Shown one piece after another: positions 1-8,672 of a stretch of 64,000 nt of DNA. Source of the DNA: Streptomyces angustmyceticus. GTDB taxonomy: Bacteria; Actinomycetota; Actinomycetes; Streptomycetales; Streptomycetaceae. A program made the position numbers and the translations under genes. Each line of letters begins with the position of its first letter. Position 1 is the stretch's first letter. The stretch lies in assembly GCF_019933235.1 (NCBI RefSeq), contig NZ_CP082945.1, positions 6,423,501-6,487,500 of the forward strand. Direction: 5' to 3'. The notes beneath the pieces were generated by a model, which ran no database searches, was not told the DNA's origin, and was given only the letters and a program-made list of their open reading frames with translations.

Positions 1-109
1 CCGTGAACAGTTGTTTCAGTTTGAGGGTCAGCTCGTAAAGGCCGTATATGAACGGGATGCCCACCCAGAGCCAGACGAGGACGAACAGGACGGCGCGGCG
101 GGCGGTCAC
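1..109 (-). CDS. MFS transporter small subunit (partial)
   Basis: Thirty-six codons are visible, reading leftward from a GTG at 109 and running off the window edge. The protein opens with a basic stretch and one hydrophobic, tryptophan-containing membrane span (VTARRAVLFVLVWLWVGIP), which matches the tiny one-span proteins that accompany OFA-family MFS carriers in actinobacteria. Its GTG overlaps the stop codon of the preceding transporter gene as GTGA (109-106), so translation is very likely coupled. A role in stabilising the carrier is inferred from this arrangement only. The C-terminus lies outside the window, but such proteins are usually about 35-60 residues, so little is missing. Confidence 0.7.
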   Translation of the reverse strand, partial: MTARRAVLFVLVWLWVGIPFIYGLYELTLKLKQLFT

Positions 110-1485
110 TGGCCGACTCCCTTCGGGGCGGTCGGCTCCTTCCCCAACTGCCCTTCAGGCGCGGGTGGTTGGTGGTGCCGGGGGTGGACGGGGCGGATCA
201 GCTCGTTGGCGGCGAAGCCCACCGCCAGCAGGCCGATCATGATGAACAGCGAGGTGGTGTAGAGGTCGGGGCCGCTGCGGCCCGCGGACTTCCCGGCGTC
301 GGCGACGGCGTTGACGATCAGCGGGCCGAGGACCCCGGCGGTGGACCAGGCCGTCAGCAGCCGGCCGTGGATCGCGCCGACCTGGTAGCTGCCGAACAGG
401 TCCTTCAGGTAGGCGGGGACGGTGGCGAAGCCGCCGCCGTAGAAGGAGAGGATCACCATGGCGCAGGCGATGAACAGCGGCTTGGAGGCGTCGCCGGCCA
501 GCGCGATCAGCAGGTACATCAGGGCGCCGGCGCCGAGGTAGAGCCGGTAGACGTTCTTGCGGCCGACCAGGTCGGAGGCGGCGGACCAGCCGATCCGGCC
601 GAGCATGTTGGCCAGCGAGAGCATGCCGACGAATCCGGCGGCCGCCGGGGCGCTCACCGGCGCCGCGGTGTGCGCGAAGAAGTCGGCGAGCATCGGGGCG
701 GCCTTCTCCAGGATGCCGATGCCCGCCGTGACGTTCATGCACAGCACGACCCACAGGCACCAGAACTGCGGGGTGCGCAGCGCGCTGCGGGCCGAGACCT
801 GGGCGGTGGTGACGAGCGGGCGGGCGGCACAGGCACCCGCGGGCGCCTCGGCGGGCGGCCGCCAGTCGTCGGCGGGTACCCGCACCAGCAGCACCCCGAG
901 GGTCATGAAGACCGCGTAGACCAGGCCCATGACCAGGAAGGTCCGTGCGATGCCGGAGGTGTCCGACCCGAGGGAGCCCAGGAGCCCTGTGGACCAGGGG
1001 GAGGCGATCAGCGCGCCCCCGCCGAAGCCCATGATGGCGATGCCGGTGGCCATCCCGGGGCGGTCGGGGAACCACTTGATGAGGGTGGAGACCGGGGAGA
1101 TGTAGCCGATGCCCAGGCCGATGCCGCCCAGGAAGCCGTAGCCGAGGACGACCACCCAGAAGAGGCCGGTGGCCGCGCCGAGGGCGGCGACCAGGAACCC
1201 GGCGGCGAAGCAGGCCGTCGAGACGCACATCGCCCAGCGGGGGCCGCGGCGTTCGACGAGGGTGCCGCCGAACGCCGCGGACAGGCCCAGCATCACGATG
1301 GCGACCTGGAAGGGCAGCGCCGAGGCCGTGCCGGACAGGTGCAGGGCGGACTCCAGGGGCGGTTTGAACACGCTCCAGGCGTACGCCTGTCCGATGGCGA
1401 GGTGGATGGACAGGGCGGCGGGCGGGACGAGCCATCGGCTCCATCCCGGCGGGGCGACGGTGCGGGATCGGGCGAGCGCGCGCAT
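106..1485 (-). CDS. OFA family MFS transporter (oxalate/formate antiporter-like)
   Basis: A 459-residue polytopic protein with about twelve hydrophobic segments. The N-terminal AIGQAYAWSVFKPPLE and the GIGLGIGYISPVSTLIKWFPD segment are typical of the oxalate/formate antiporter branch of the major facilitator superfamily. The substrate cannot be read from sequence; a small mono- or dicarboxylate is the family expectation. The gene follows a BKACE gene on the same strand with a 22-bp gap and overlaps the one-span small subunit by 4 bp, so the three form a likely operon. A link between the carboxylate carrier and the BKACE acid-cleaving enzyme is an inference from this order. Confidence 0.85.
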   Translation of the reverse strand: MRALARSRTVAPPGWSRWLVPPAALSIHLAIGQAYAWSVFKPPLESALHLSGTASALPFQVAIVMLGLSAAFGGTLVERRGPRWAMCVSTACFAAGFLVAALGAATGLFWVVVLGYGFLGGIGLGIGYISPVSTLIKWFPDRPGMATGIAIMGFGGGALIASPWSTGLLGSLGSDTSGIARTFLVMGLVYAVFMTLGVLLVRVPADDWRPPAEAPAGACAARPLVTTAQVSARSALRTPQFWCLWVVLCMNVTAGIGILEKAAPMLADFFAHTAAPVSAPAAAGFVGMLSLANMLGRIGWSAASDLVGRKNVYRLYLGAGALMYLLIALAGDASKPLFIACAMVILSFYGGGFATVPAYLKDLFGSYQVGAIHGRLLTAWSTAGVLGPLIVNAVADAGKSAGRSGPDLYTTSLFIMIGLLAVGFAANELIRPVHPRHHQPPAPEGQLGKEPTAPKGVGQ

Positions 1486-1507
1486 GCGGCGGAACGTACC
1501 CCGTGCC

Positions 1508-2236
1508 TCACCCTCCCGGAAGACCGCGCGTCAAAGCCGTTGCGGCGAAGATCAGTTGGGCGTTGGAGACGGCAGGGCGGCCGTCGGGCAGCAGGAGGGT
1601 GTCCTCGATGCCGATCCGGGTGGCCAGGCCCAGCTCGCCGGCCAGCCGCAGCACCGGCCAGACTCCGCCGTCCTGGCCGTGGAGGAGCACCGGCCGGCCG
1701 GGCGCGGCGCCGGCGACGGCGGTCAGCAGGGCGCGGGCGGTGGCCCGCGCGGACCCGGCGGCGGTGTCGGTCACCTCGGCCAGCACCCGCAGCACCCGCG
1801 GCGCGAGCGGGGAGCGGGCGTACGCCTCCACGCCGTCCGTGCCCGACCAGAGGCCGGCCTCGACGCCGATGCCGCGCGCCAGCAGGGCCGCGGCGACGGC
1901 CTCGGCGCCCGGCTCGTGCCAGTTCACCGAGGCGTGGTCGGGCAGCACCGTCCACGACCCGATGCGCTCCGCCCGGCGCACGGGGTCCGGCTCGGCCCAG
2001 GCGCCGGTCGTCACCCCGACCGGGACGTCCACCGCCGCCCGGATCGCCTCCAGGGCGGCGGCCACCACGCTCGGCGCGAGCGAGTCGCGGCCGCACGGGG
2101 TCTTGGGGTGGACATGGACGTCGTCGGCACCGGCCGCCACCGCCTGCCGCGCGGCATCGGCGAGGGCGGCCGGTGACATCGGCACCGCCGTGGAATCGGC
2201 CGCCGTCCGGGGGCCGTTGAGGCATACCTGCAGCAT
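1508..2236 (-). CDS. BKACE family beta-keto acid cleavage enzyme (DUF849)
   Basis: A 242-residue single-domain protein. The start LQVCLNGPR, the DDVHVHPKT segment with metal-ligand histidines, ASVNWHEPGA and the C-terminal IGIEDTLLLPDG match the DUF849/BKACE TIM-barrel family. Members condense a beta-keto acid with acetyl-CoA and cleave it to acetoacetate and a CoA ester, using Zn2+. Members are usually 270-310 residues, so this is a short version; the canonical GG loop regions look compressed. It is probably the first gene of the operon with the OFA transporter (22 bp downstream). The true keto-acid substrate is unknown, and 3-keto-5-aminohexanoate is only the founding example. Confidence 0.8.
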   Translation of the reverse strand: MLQVCLNGPRTAADSTAVPMSPAALADAARQAVAAGADDVHVHPKTPCGRDSLAPSVVAAALEAIRAAVDVPVGVTTGAWAEPDPVRRAERIGSWTVLPDHASVNWHEPGAEAVAAALLARGIGVEAGLWSGTDGVEAYARSPLAPRVLRVLAEVTDTAAGSARATARALLTAVAGAAPGRPVLLHGQDGGVWPVLRLAGELGLATRIGIEDTLLLPDGRPAVSNAQLIFAATALTRGLPGG

Positions 2237-2324
2237 CCCCCGATGATGACAGCAGGGGCCGGCGGTGCGCCCGGTCCATGACGCCCCGGGGTGCGGGCGG
2301 TGCTCGGCCGACGCCCGGAGCCGG

Positions 2325-2939
2325 TCAGGCCGCCGCGAACGCCCCCGCCCCGTGCAGCCGGCCCGCCGCGCTCAGCGCCTCGTGCGTCAGCACCGACACC
2401 GGGGCCAGCACCCCGCACCGCTCGCAGGCCGGGCCGGGCGCCGGGGCGTCCACCGACTCCGGGAGCCAGGTGAAGCGGGTGCCGCCGCACACCGGGCAGT
2501 CACGGCGCGGCCGCCCCGTCTCCATCGCCACGATCATGCGGCGCAGGACCACCGCGAGGCGGGCCGCGGGGTGCCGTTGCGGCGACTCGCACGGCACGAT
2601 GTCGCAGCCGCCCCAGGTACGCCGGTGCCATTCATCGATCGCGCCGGGCTGCCGGATGCCGTCGTGCTTCTCCTTGCGGCGCCGGGCGGCGAACTCCTCC
2701 TCGTACGCGAGCCAGAGGGTGCGGGCCTCTTCGAGTTCGGCGAGCGCGGCCACCAGCCGCTCCGGATCGGGGTCGCGGTCCTGGGTGGCGATACCGGCCC
2801 GGGTGCACAGGTGGTGCCAGGTCGCCCGGTGCCCGTAAGGGGCGAAGCGTTCAAGGCACTTGCGCAGGGCGGTGCGCCGCTGGGTCGCGACGAGTCGTGG
2901 ATTGCGGACCTGTTCTGCGAGGGCTCTGAAACCGGCCAT
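2325..2939 (-). CDS. Hypothetical protein with C-terminal zinc ribbon
   Basis: A 204-residue soluble protein with no signal peptide. The N-terminal two thirds are charged and probably helical (arginine/glutamate-rich, with tryptophans at RATWHHL and EARTLWLAYEEEF). Near residues 148-180 there is a CPVCGG...CERCG arrangement, two CxxC knuckles about 25 residues apart, that reads as a zinc ribbon. I do not recognise the family. The zinc ribbon allows nucleic-acid or protein binding but does not show it. It is divergent from the secreted acylase gene at 3195 and 88 bp upstream of the BKACE gene. The start with MAGFRALAEQ is the only good ATG. Confidence 0.7.
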   Translation of the reverse strand: MAGFRALAEQVRNPRLVATQRRTALRKCLERFAPYGHRATWHHLCTRAGIATQDRDPDPERLVAALAELEEARTLWLAYEEEFAARRRKEKHDGIRQPGAIDEWHRRTWGGCDIVPCESPQRHPAARLAVVLRRMIVAMETGRPRRDCPVCGGTRFTWLPESVDAPAPGPACERCGVLAPVSVLTHEALSAAGRLHGAGAFAAA

Positions 2940-3194
2940 TCATCCCACCTCCGTGGGGAGGATCCGACTGGACGGGGATGGGACGTAGCCGATCGCCGAA
3001 CGGATCCCTCGAATTTCCGTGCGGTTTTTCGGGGTCGATGTCCGGGGTGTCATGACCGCGTCCACAGAATCTTCCCCGGGAGAGGGAAAGTTGACTGTTG
3101 TTCATCTTCCGGCCGGGGATAACCGCCGGTAACGTCCCGCCCAGCCTTCCCCGCGCTCGTGACGAGCAGGGGGGACCCCCACCGAGGAGCAGGA

Positions 3195-6014
3195 ATGCGA
3201 CGACGTACCGGAAGGCTCAGGACCGCCGCCGCGGCGGCCCTGTTCGCCTTGGGTGCCACGCTCTTGGCACCGCCCCCCGCCGCGGCCGCGACCGCCGCAC
3301 CGAACGACGACTACTGCCAGGGCCAGTGCGGCGACATCCTGCCGCCCGGCGCCACCGGCAACGCCACCTTGGTGGAGATCCTCGGCAACAAGCTGTTCGG
3401 CACCCACCCCGAGCACTCCACCGACCAGCTCGGCCCGTACGGCGCGCTGGCGAGCGGCTACCAGTCGCTGACCGACGACACCCTCACCACATTCTTCAAC
3501 GACGCCTCCTTCGGCGTCCCCCAGGACCAGGTCGGCAAGGTCACCACGCCCCGCAGCGACGTGACCATCACCCGGGACAAGAAGACCGGGGTGCCGCACA
3601 TCAAGGGCACCACCCGCTACGGCACCGAGTTCGGCGCCGGCTTCGCCGCGGGCCAGGACCGGCTCTGGCTGATGGACCTCTTCCGCCACATCGGCCGCGG
3701 CGAACTGACCTCCTTCGCCGGCGGCGCGCTCGCCAACCAGGGCCTGGAGCAGCAGTTCTGGCCGCAGGCGCCGTACACCGAGGCCGACCTCCAGGCCCAG
3801 GTCGACAACATCCGCGACTCCAACGGCGAGCGCGGCAAGCTGGCCATGCAGGACGCCCAGGCGTACGTCGACGGCATCAACGCCTATCGCGAACAGTCCA
3901 AGAACGGCCGCTACTTCCCCGGCGAGTACGTCCTCACCGGCCATGTCGACGCGATCACCAACGCCGGGGAGATCCAGCCCTTCAAGCTCACCGACCTGAT
4001 AGCGCTCGCCTCCGTCGTCGGCGGGCTCTTCGGCAACGGCGGGGGCGGCGAGGTCCCCTCGGCCCTCGCGCTGCTCTCCGCCCAGCAGAAGTACGGCGTC
4101 GAGAAGGGCACCGAGGTCTGGGAGTCCTTCCGGGAGCGCAACGATCCCGAGGCCGCCAAGACCCTGCACGACGGCAGCAGCTTCCCGTACGCGGTCAAGC
4201 CCGCCAAGGCGAAGGGCACCGCGCTGCCCGACCGCGGCTCGGTCACCCCCGAACCGCTGGTCTTCGACCGCACCGGCGCGGCCACCGTCAAGAGCGGGAC
4301 ACCGCCCCGCGACCCGGTCAAGGCGCCGAAGAAGTACAAGAAGCTGGAGGGCCTCTTCAAGGACGGGGTGCTGCCCAAGGGCAGCTTCGACCCCACCCAG
4401 CACCGCGGGATGTCCAACGCCCTGCTGGTCTCCGGCAAGCACACCGCCAGCGGCCACCCCGTCGCCGTCTTCGGCCCGCAGACCGGCTACTTCGCGCCCC
4501 AGCTCCTGATGCTCCAGGAGATCCAGGGGCCCGGCATCAGCGCCCGCGGCGCCTCCTTCGCCGGCGTCGGGATGTACGTCCAGCTCGGCCGCGGCCAGGA
4601 CTACTCCTGGAGCGCCACCTCCGCCGGCCAGGACATCACCGACACCTACGCCGTCGAGCTGTGCAACGCGGACGGCTCCGCGCCCTCCAAGGAGTCCACC
4701 TCCTACCGCTACCGCGGCGCCTGCGTCCCCATGGAGAAGCTGGAGCGCACCAACTCCTGGAAGCCCACCGCCGCCGACCCGACGGCGGCCGGCTCCTACC
4801 GGATGCAGGTCTTCCGGACGAAGTACGGGACCGTCACCCACCGCGCCACCGTCGACGGCAAGCCCGTCGCCTACACCGCGCAGCGCTCCACCTACCGTCA
4901 CGAGGCCGACTCGATCATCGGCTTCCAGATGTTCAACGACCCGTCCTACGTCCGCGACGCCAAGACGTTCCAGAAGGCCGCCGAGCACATCGGCTACGCC
5001 TTCAACTGGTTCTACGCCGACTCCCGCGACATCGCGTACTACAACAGCGGCCTCAACCCGGTCCGCAGCCCCGACGTCGACCCCGCGCTGCCCATCAAGG
5101 CGGACGACGCCTACGAGTGGAAGGGCTACGACCCGGACACCAACACCACCGACTACACCCCGCCCGCCCAGCACCCCCAGTCCATCGGCCAGGACTACTA
5201 CATCTCCTGGAACAACAAGCAGGCCAAGGACTACGACTCGGCCGGCTTCGGCAACGGGTCGGTGCACCGCGGCAACCTGCTGGACGACCGGGTGCGCGCG
5301 CTGACCGAGGCCGGCGGGGTGACCCGGGCGTCGCTGACCCGGGCCATGTCCGAGGCCGCGGTCACCGACCTGCGAGGCGAGGACGTGCTGCCCGAACTCC
5401 TGCGGGTCCTGGGCAGCAAGCCCGTCACCGACCCCAAGCTGAAGACCGCGGTCCAGCAGCTGGAGGCATGGCGCAAGGACGGCGCCCAGCGCCGGGAGAC
5501 CGCCGCCGGCTCGCACACCTACACCCATCCCGACGCGGTGCGCCTGATGGACGCCTGGTGGCCGCTGATGGTCGAGGCGGTCTTCCAGCCCGGTCTCGGC
5601 GGGGACCTCTACGACGCGCTGCGGGCCAACCTCGGCATCGACGAGTCCCCGTCGGCCGGCCACGGCCCCACCGGGGCGCACGCCGGATCGGCGTTCCAGT
5701 ACGGCTGGTGGAGCTACGCCGACAAGGACCTGCGCTCGGTGCTCGGCGACAAGGTGGCCGGACCGCTCGCCGAGCCGTACTGCGGAGGCGGTGACCTGTC
5801 CGCCTGCCGCGACACCCTGCTGGCCACGCTCGGGCAGGCGGCCGGCAAGACGGCCGAGCAGGTCTACCCCGGCGACGACAGCTGCAAGGCCGGCGACCAG
5901 TGGTGCGCGGACGCGATCATCCACCGCGCGGTGGGCGGTCTGACCCACGACACCATCAGCTGGCAGAACCGGCCGACCTACCAGCAGGTCGTGGAGTTCC
6001 CGGCACACCGGTAG
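3195..6014 (+). CDS. Secreted penicillin acylase family Ntn hydrolase
   Basis: A 939-residue preprotein. Residues 1-34 are a classical signal peptide (RRRTGRLRTAAAAALFALGA, ending PAAAA). The N-terminal alpha-subunit region contains GTEFGAGFAAGQDRLWLMD. The beta subunit would begin at Ser407 in HRGMSNALLVSG, followed by AVFGPQTGYFAPQLL, which matches the SNMW...GPQ.G.YAP pattern of penicillin G acylase. Autoprocessing there yields the catalytic N-terminal serine. Relatives include penicillin acylases and the Streptomyces AHL acylase AhlM; this protein is longer than both. The start at 3195 has GGAG 6-8 nt upstream; an upstream in-frame ATG at 3159 would bury the signal peptide. A strong hairpin follows 20 bp after the stop. 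Substrate (beta-lactam, acyl-homoserine lactone, lipopeptide) is undetermined. Confidence 0.9.
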   Translation: MRRRTGRLRTAAAAALFALGATLLAPPPAAAATAAPNDDYCQGQCGDILPPGATGNATLVEILGNKLFGTHPEHSTDQLGPYGALASGYQSLTDDTLTTFFNDASFGVPQDQVGKVTTPRSDVTITRDKKTGVPHIKGTTRYGTEFGAGFAAGQDRLWLMDLFRHIGRGELTSFAGGALANQGLEQQFWPQAPYTEADLQAQVDNIRDSNGERGKLAMQDAQAYVDGINAYREQSKNGRYFPGEYVLTGHVDAITNAGEIQPFKLTDLIALASVVGGLFGNGGGGEVPSALALLSAQQKYGVEKGTEVWESFRERNDPEAAKTLHDGSSFPYAVKPAKAKGTALPDRGSVTPEPLVFDRTGAATVKSGTPPRDPVKAPKKYKKLEGLFKDGVLPKGSFDPTQHRGMSNALLVSGKHTASGHPVAVFGPQTGYFAPQLLMLQEIQGPGISARGASFAGVGMYVQLGRGQDYSWSATSAGQDITDTYAVELCNADGSAPSKESTSYRYRGACVPMEKLERTNSWKPTAADPTAAGSYRMQVFRTKYGTVTHRATVDGKPVAYTAQRSTYRHEADSIIGFQMFNDPSYVRDAKTFQKAAEHIGYAFNWFYADSRDIAYYNSGLNPVRSPDVDPALPIKADDAYEWKGYDPDTNTTDYTPPAQHPQSIGQDYYISWNNKQAKDYDSAGFGNGSVHRGNLLDDRVRALTEAGGVTRASLTRAMSEAAVTDLRGEDVLPELLRVLGSKPVTDPKLKTAVQQLEAWRKDGAQRRETAAGSHTYTHPDAVRLMDAWWPLMVEAVFQPGLGGDLYDALRANLGIDESPSAGHGPTGAHAGSAFQYGWWSYADKDLRSVLGDKVAGPLAEPYCGGGDLSACRDTLLATLGQAAGKTAEQVYPGDDSCKAGDQWCADAIIHRAVGGLTHDTISWQNRPTYQQVVEFPAHR

Positions 6015-6033
6015 AAGGAGCGCGGCACGACCG

Positions 6034-6061
6034 GGCCCCGGGGCGGCAGCGCCCCGGGGCC
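6034..6061 (+). terminator. Hairpin after the acylase gene
   Basis: A perfect inverted repeat with 12-bp arms (GGCCCCGGGGCG and its complement) around a GCAG loop, beginning 20 bp after the acylase stop and followed by TTCG. There is no U-tract, which is normal for high-GC actinobacterial terminators. Confidence 0.75.
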
Positions 6062-6207
6062 TTCGCGTGCCCGCCGGGTGCCCCGCCGTCCCCGTCCCGT
6101 GGCGGAGGCCCGAACTCCCTTGCCAGGAAGCCCGACTGCCCTCGGGACCCGATCTGCGAGGGGGATATGCTGCAGGGTTCTGAACTCCAGGGATGGGAAA
6201 GCGAGGC

Positions 6208-7230
6208 ATGGCCTTGTCAGGTCCGCAGCAGTACCCGACGGAGCTGCTGGATACCACCATGGACCAGCTGCGCACGCTGATCGTGGTCCACGAGGCGGGT
6301 ACCGCGCTGGGCGCGGCCCGGCAGCTGGGCCGCGAGCAGTCCAGCGTGCAGAAGCAGCTGGACACCATGAACCGCACCTTCGCCGCCCTGTGCGGCGAGG
6401 AGCTGGTCCTCAAGCAGGGCCGGGGGCGGGACGCCCTGTTCACCGCGACCGGCGAGGCGCTGGTCGAACTGGCCCGGCGCACGCTGGGGGAGTGGACCGA
6501 GGGGGTGCGCGACGCCCGCCGCCGGCTCGGCCGGACGGTCTCGGTCGGCACCACCCGCTACACCCTCGGCTTCCTGCTGGACGCCGTCGAGCGCGTCACC
6601 GAGGACTACGAGCGCGACGACGTCGACCTGAAGGTCACCCACGTCCGCACCGGCGACCTCTTCGCCAAGCTGCGCGCCAAGGAACTCGACCTGGTCTGCG
6701 GCAGCGTCGTGGTCACCGAGGGCGAGGAGGCCGGACTGCTGGCGCCGTACGAGGTCATGGAGTGGCGGCGCAGCGGGCTCTCGCTGCTGACGAACCTGCC
6801 GCCCGAGCGGCTCCCCGGCACCTCGTTCGACGCCCGCGAGCTGCCCCGGCTGCCGCTGGTCGTCTCCGCCCGCGGCCTGATCGGCCGCTTCCTGACCTCC
6901 TGGTACGGCTCCGACTACCGGCACAAGCTGTCCGTGGCGGCCGAGATCGAGGCCGCGCACTACGGCTTCGAACTGCTGCGGTCGGGAGTGGTCAGCGGGG
7001 CGATGCTGGTCACCCGGGGCATCGGGGAGGCCGCCGCGGACGGCCGCCTCCCGGAGGCCGGCGGGCTGCGCACCCTGGAGATCGTCGGCGAGGTCGGCCC
7101 CCGGACGGAGGTGCTGGTCGGCGTCTTCACCCGCCGGGGCGAGCGGGACTCCTACGGCCCCGGCCACCCCCTCAACCTCCTGTGGGACGCGCTGTCCCGG
7201 GAGAGCGGGCGATGGTGGCTCAGCTCATGA
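6208..7230 (+). CDS. LysR-type transcriptional regulator
   Basis: A protein of about 340 residues with a LysR-like N-terminal helix-turn-helix (MDQLRTLIVVHEAGTALGAA, then REQSSVQKQLDTMN as recognition region) and a periplasmic-binding-protein-like effector domain after residue 100. Start choice is open: ATG 6193 adds five residues but neither start has an ideal Shine-Dalgarno sequence; 6208 has GGGA 10 nt upstream. The gene converges with the MHS transporter gene and their ends overlap by 6 bp. LysR proteins usually control a divergent neighbour, but here the left neighbour (acylase) runs in the same direction, so its target is not obvious. Confidence 0.85.
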   Translation: MALSGPQQYPTELLDTTMDQLRTLIVVHEAGTALGAARQLGREQSSVQKQLDTMNRTFAALCGEELVLKQGRGRDALFTATGEALVELARRTLGEWTEGVRDARRRLGRTVSVGTTRYTLGFLLDAVERVTEDYERDDVDLKVTHVRTGDLFAKLRAKELDLVCGSVVVTEGEEAGLLAPYEVMEWRRSGLSLLTNLPPERLPGTSFDARELPRLPLVVSARGLIGRFLTSWYGSDYRHKLSVAAEIEAAHYGFELLRSGVVSGAMLVTRGIGEAAADGRLPEAGGLRTLEIVGEVGPRTEVLVGVFTRRGERDSYGPGHPLNLLWDALSRESGRWWLSS

Positions 7231-8580
7231 GCGGGGCGCGGCCCCGTGGTCCAGGTCCCGTTCCCGGGTCTCCGGCAGCGCCAGCACGCACAGCAGCGAG
7301 ACGACCGCCATCGCGCTGACGTACCAGCCCACCGAGGCCGAGCCGTACGCCGACTGGAGCCGGGTGGCGGCCAGCGGGGCCACCGCGCCGCCGAGGACGC
7401 CGCCCAGGTTGTAGGCGAGCGAGGCACCCGAGTACCGCACCCGCGCGCCGAACAGCTCCGGCAGGTAGGCGCCCATCGGGCCGTACACCACCCCCATGCA
7501 GAACAGCGCGCCGCCGATGCCGAGGGCGATCAGCGCCGGTGCCCCGGTGTCCAGCAGCGGGAAGAGGACCAGGCCCCACACCGCGGCGAGGCCGCAACCG
7601 GCGAGGATCAGCCGGCGCCGCCCGGCGGCGTCGGAGCGGGTGGCGGCGAGCCAGGTGCCGGCGGCCAGGAACAGGCAGGCGACGAGGGAGAGCCCCAGCA
7701 TGGTGTTGCGGGAGACGCCGAGGGGGCCGGTGGCGTAGGACAGGCAGTAGGTCGTCGCGGTGTAGAAGAGGCCGTAGGCGACGATCATGCCGCCCGCGCC
7801 CAGCAGGAGTTCGCGCGGATGACGGCGCAGCACCTCGACGGCGGGGACCTTGCTCGCCTCCCGGGCGTCCAGCACCTTCGCGAACACCGGCGTCTCACTG
7901 ATCTTCAGCCGTACGAACAGCCCCACGCCGACCAGCAGGAACGACAGCAGGAACGGCACCCGCCAGCCCCACGAGCCGAACGCGGCGTCATCGAGCACGG
8001 ACGACAGCAGCCAGAACACCCCGGTCGCCGCGAAGAACCCCACGGACGGCCCGAGTTGCGGGAAGGCCGCGTAGAGCCCGCGGCGGGCGCGCGGCGCGTG
8101 CTCGACCGCGAGCAGCGCGGCCCCGCCCCACTCGCCGCCCAGGCCGATGCCCTGCAGGAAGCGCAGCGCGATCAGCAGCAGCGGCGCCCAGACACCCCAG
8201 CTGCCGTAGCCGGGGAGCAGTCCGACGCACGCCGTCGAGAGCCCCATCAGCAGCAGCGAGACCACCAGGACGGACTTGCGGCCCACCCGGTCGCCGAAGT
8301 GGCCGAAGAGCACCGAGCCCAGCGGCCGCGCGGCGAACGCCACCGCGTAGGTGGAGAAGGACGCGAGGGTGGCGTTGACCGGGTCGAGCGTCGGGAAGTA
8401 CGCCTGGTTGAGGACGAGCGCGGCGGCCGTCCCGTAGATGTAGAAGTCGTAGAACTCGATGGCCGTCCCGATGAACGAGGCCACCGCCACCCGGCGCAGG
8501 CTCTCGCCGCCGGCGGCGTCCTCCGCCCTGTCCGGCGGGGCGTCGGCCGATGTCTGCGCTGCTGTCGCGTCACTGCTCAC
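7225..8580 (-). CDS. MHS family MFS transporter (metabolite:H+ symporter)
   Basis: A 451-residue membrane protein of the metabolite:H+ symporter branch (ProP/KgtP/ShiA-like). It shows AIEFYDFYIYG at the first span, GDRVGRKSVL (MFS motif A) between spans 2 and 3, and GGEWGGAALLAVEH. The GTG at 8580 places about 25 polar residues before span 1, as in relatives; the open frame continues far upstream but through the non-coding gap and into the neighbouring gene. Substrates in this family include citrate, shikimate, oxoglutarate and betaines and cannot be chosen here. A terminator at 8627-8659 separates it from the upstream muramidase gene. Confidence 0.87.
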   Translation of the reverse strand: MSSDATAAQTSADAPPDRAEDAAGGESLRRVAVASFIGTAIEFYDFYIYGTAAALVLNQAYFPTLDPVNATLASFSTYAVAFAARPLGSVLFGHFGDRVGRKSVLVVSLLLMGLSTACVGLLPGYGSWGVWAPLLLIALRFLQGIGLGGEWGGAALLAVEHAPRARRGLYAAFPQLGPSVGFFAATGVFWLLSSVLDDAAFGSWGWRVPFLLSFLLVGVGLFVRLKISETPVFAKVLDAREASKVPAVEVLRRHPRELLLGAGGMIVAYGLFYTATTYCLSYATGPLGVSRNTMLGLSLVACLFLAAGTWLAATRSDAAGRRRLILAGCGLAAVWGLVLFPLLDTGAPALIALGIGGALFCMGVVYGPMGAYLPELFGARVRYSGASLAYNLGGVLGGAVAPLAATRLQSAYGSASVGWYVSAMAVVSLLCVLALPETRERDLDHGAAPRS

Positions 8581-8626
8581 CAGCGCACTTTCCGGCCCGG
8601 CGCCCAGGACAGTCAAGGGGCGAAAC

Positions 8627-8659
8627 GGCCTGTCCCGGTTCCTGAGACGGGGACAGGCC
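8627..8659 (-). terminator. Hairpin after the muramidase-like gene
   Basis: A perfect 10-bp inverted repeat (GGCCTGTCCC and GGGACAGGCC) with a 13-nt loop. It lies 13 bp beyond the stop of the leftward NamZ-like gene and before the start of the MHS transporter. Confidence 0.7.
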
Positions 8660-8672
8660 CGGCCCAACACCC

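Noticed and set aside
3102..6554. A very long open frame (about 1150 codons) on the minus strand opposite the acylase gene
   Set aside because: Composition is valine/glycine/alanine-rich with no domain, and it lies antisense to a protein with a clear catalytic motif. High-GC codon bias creates such frames.
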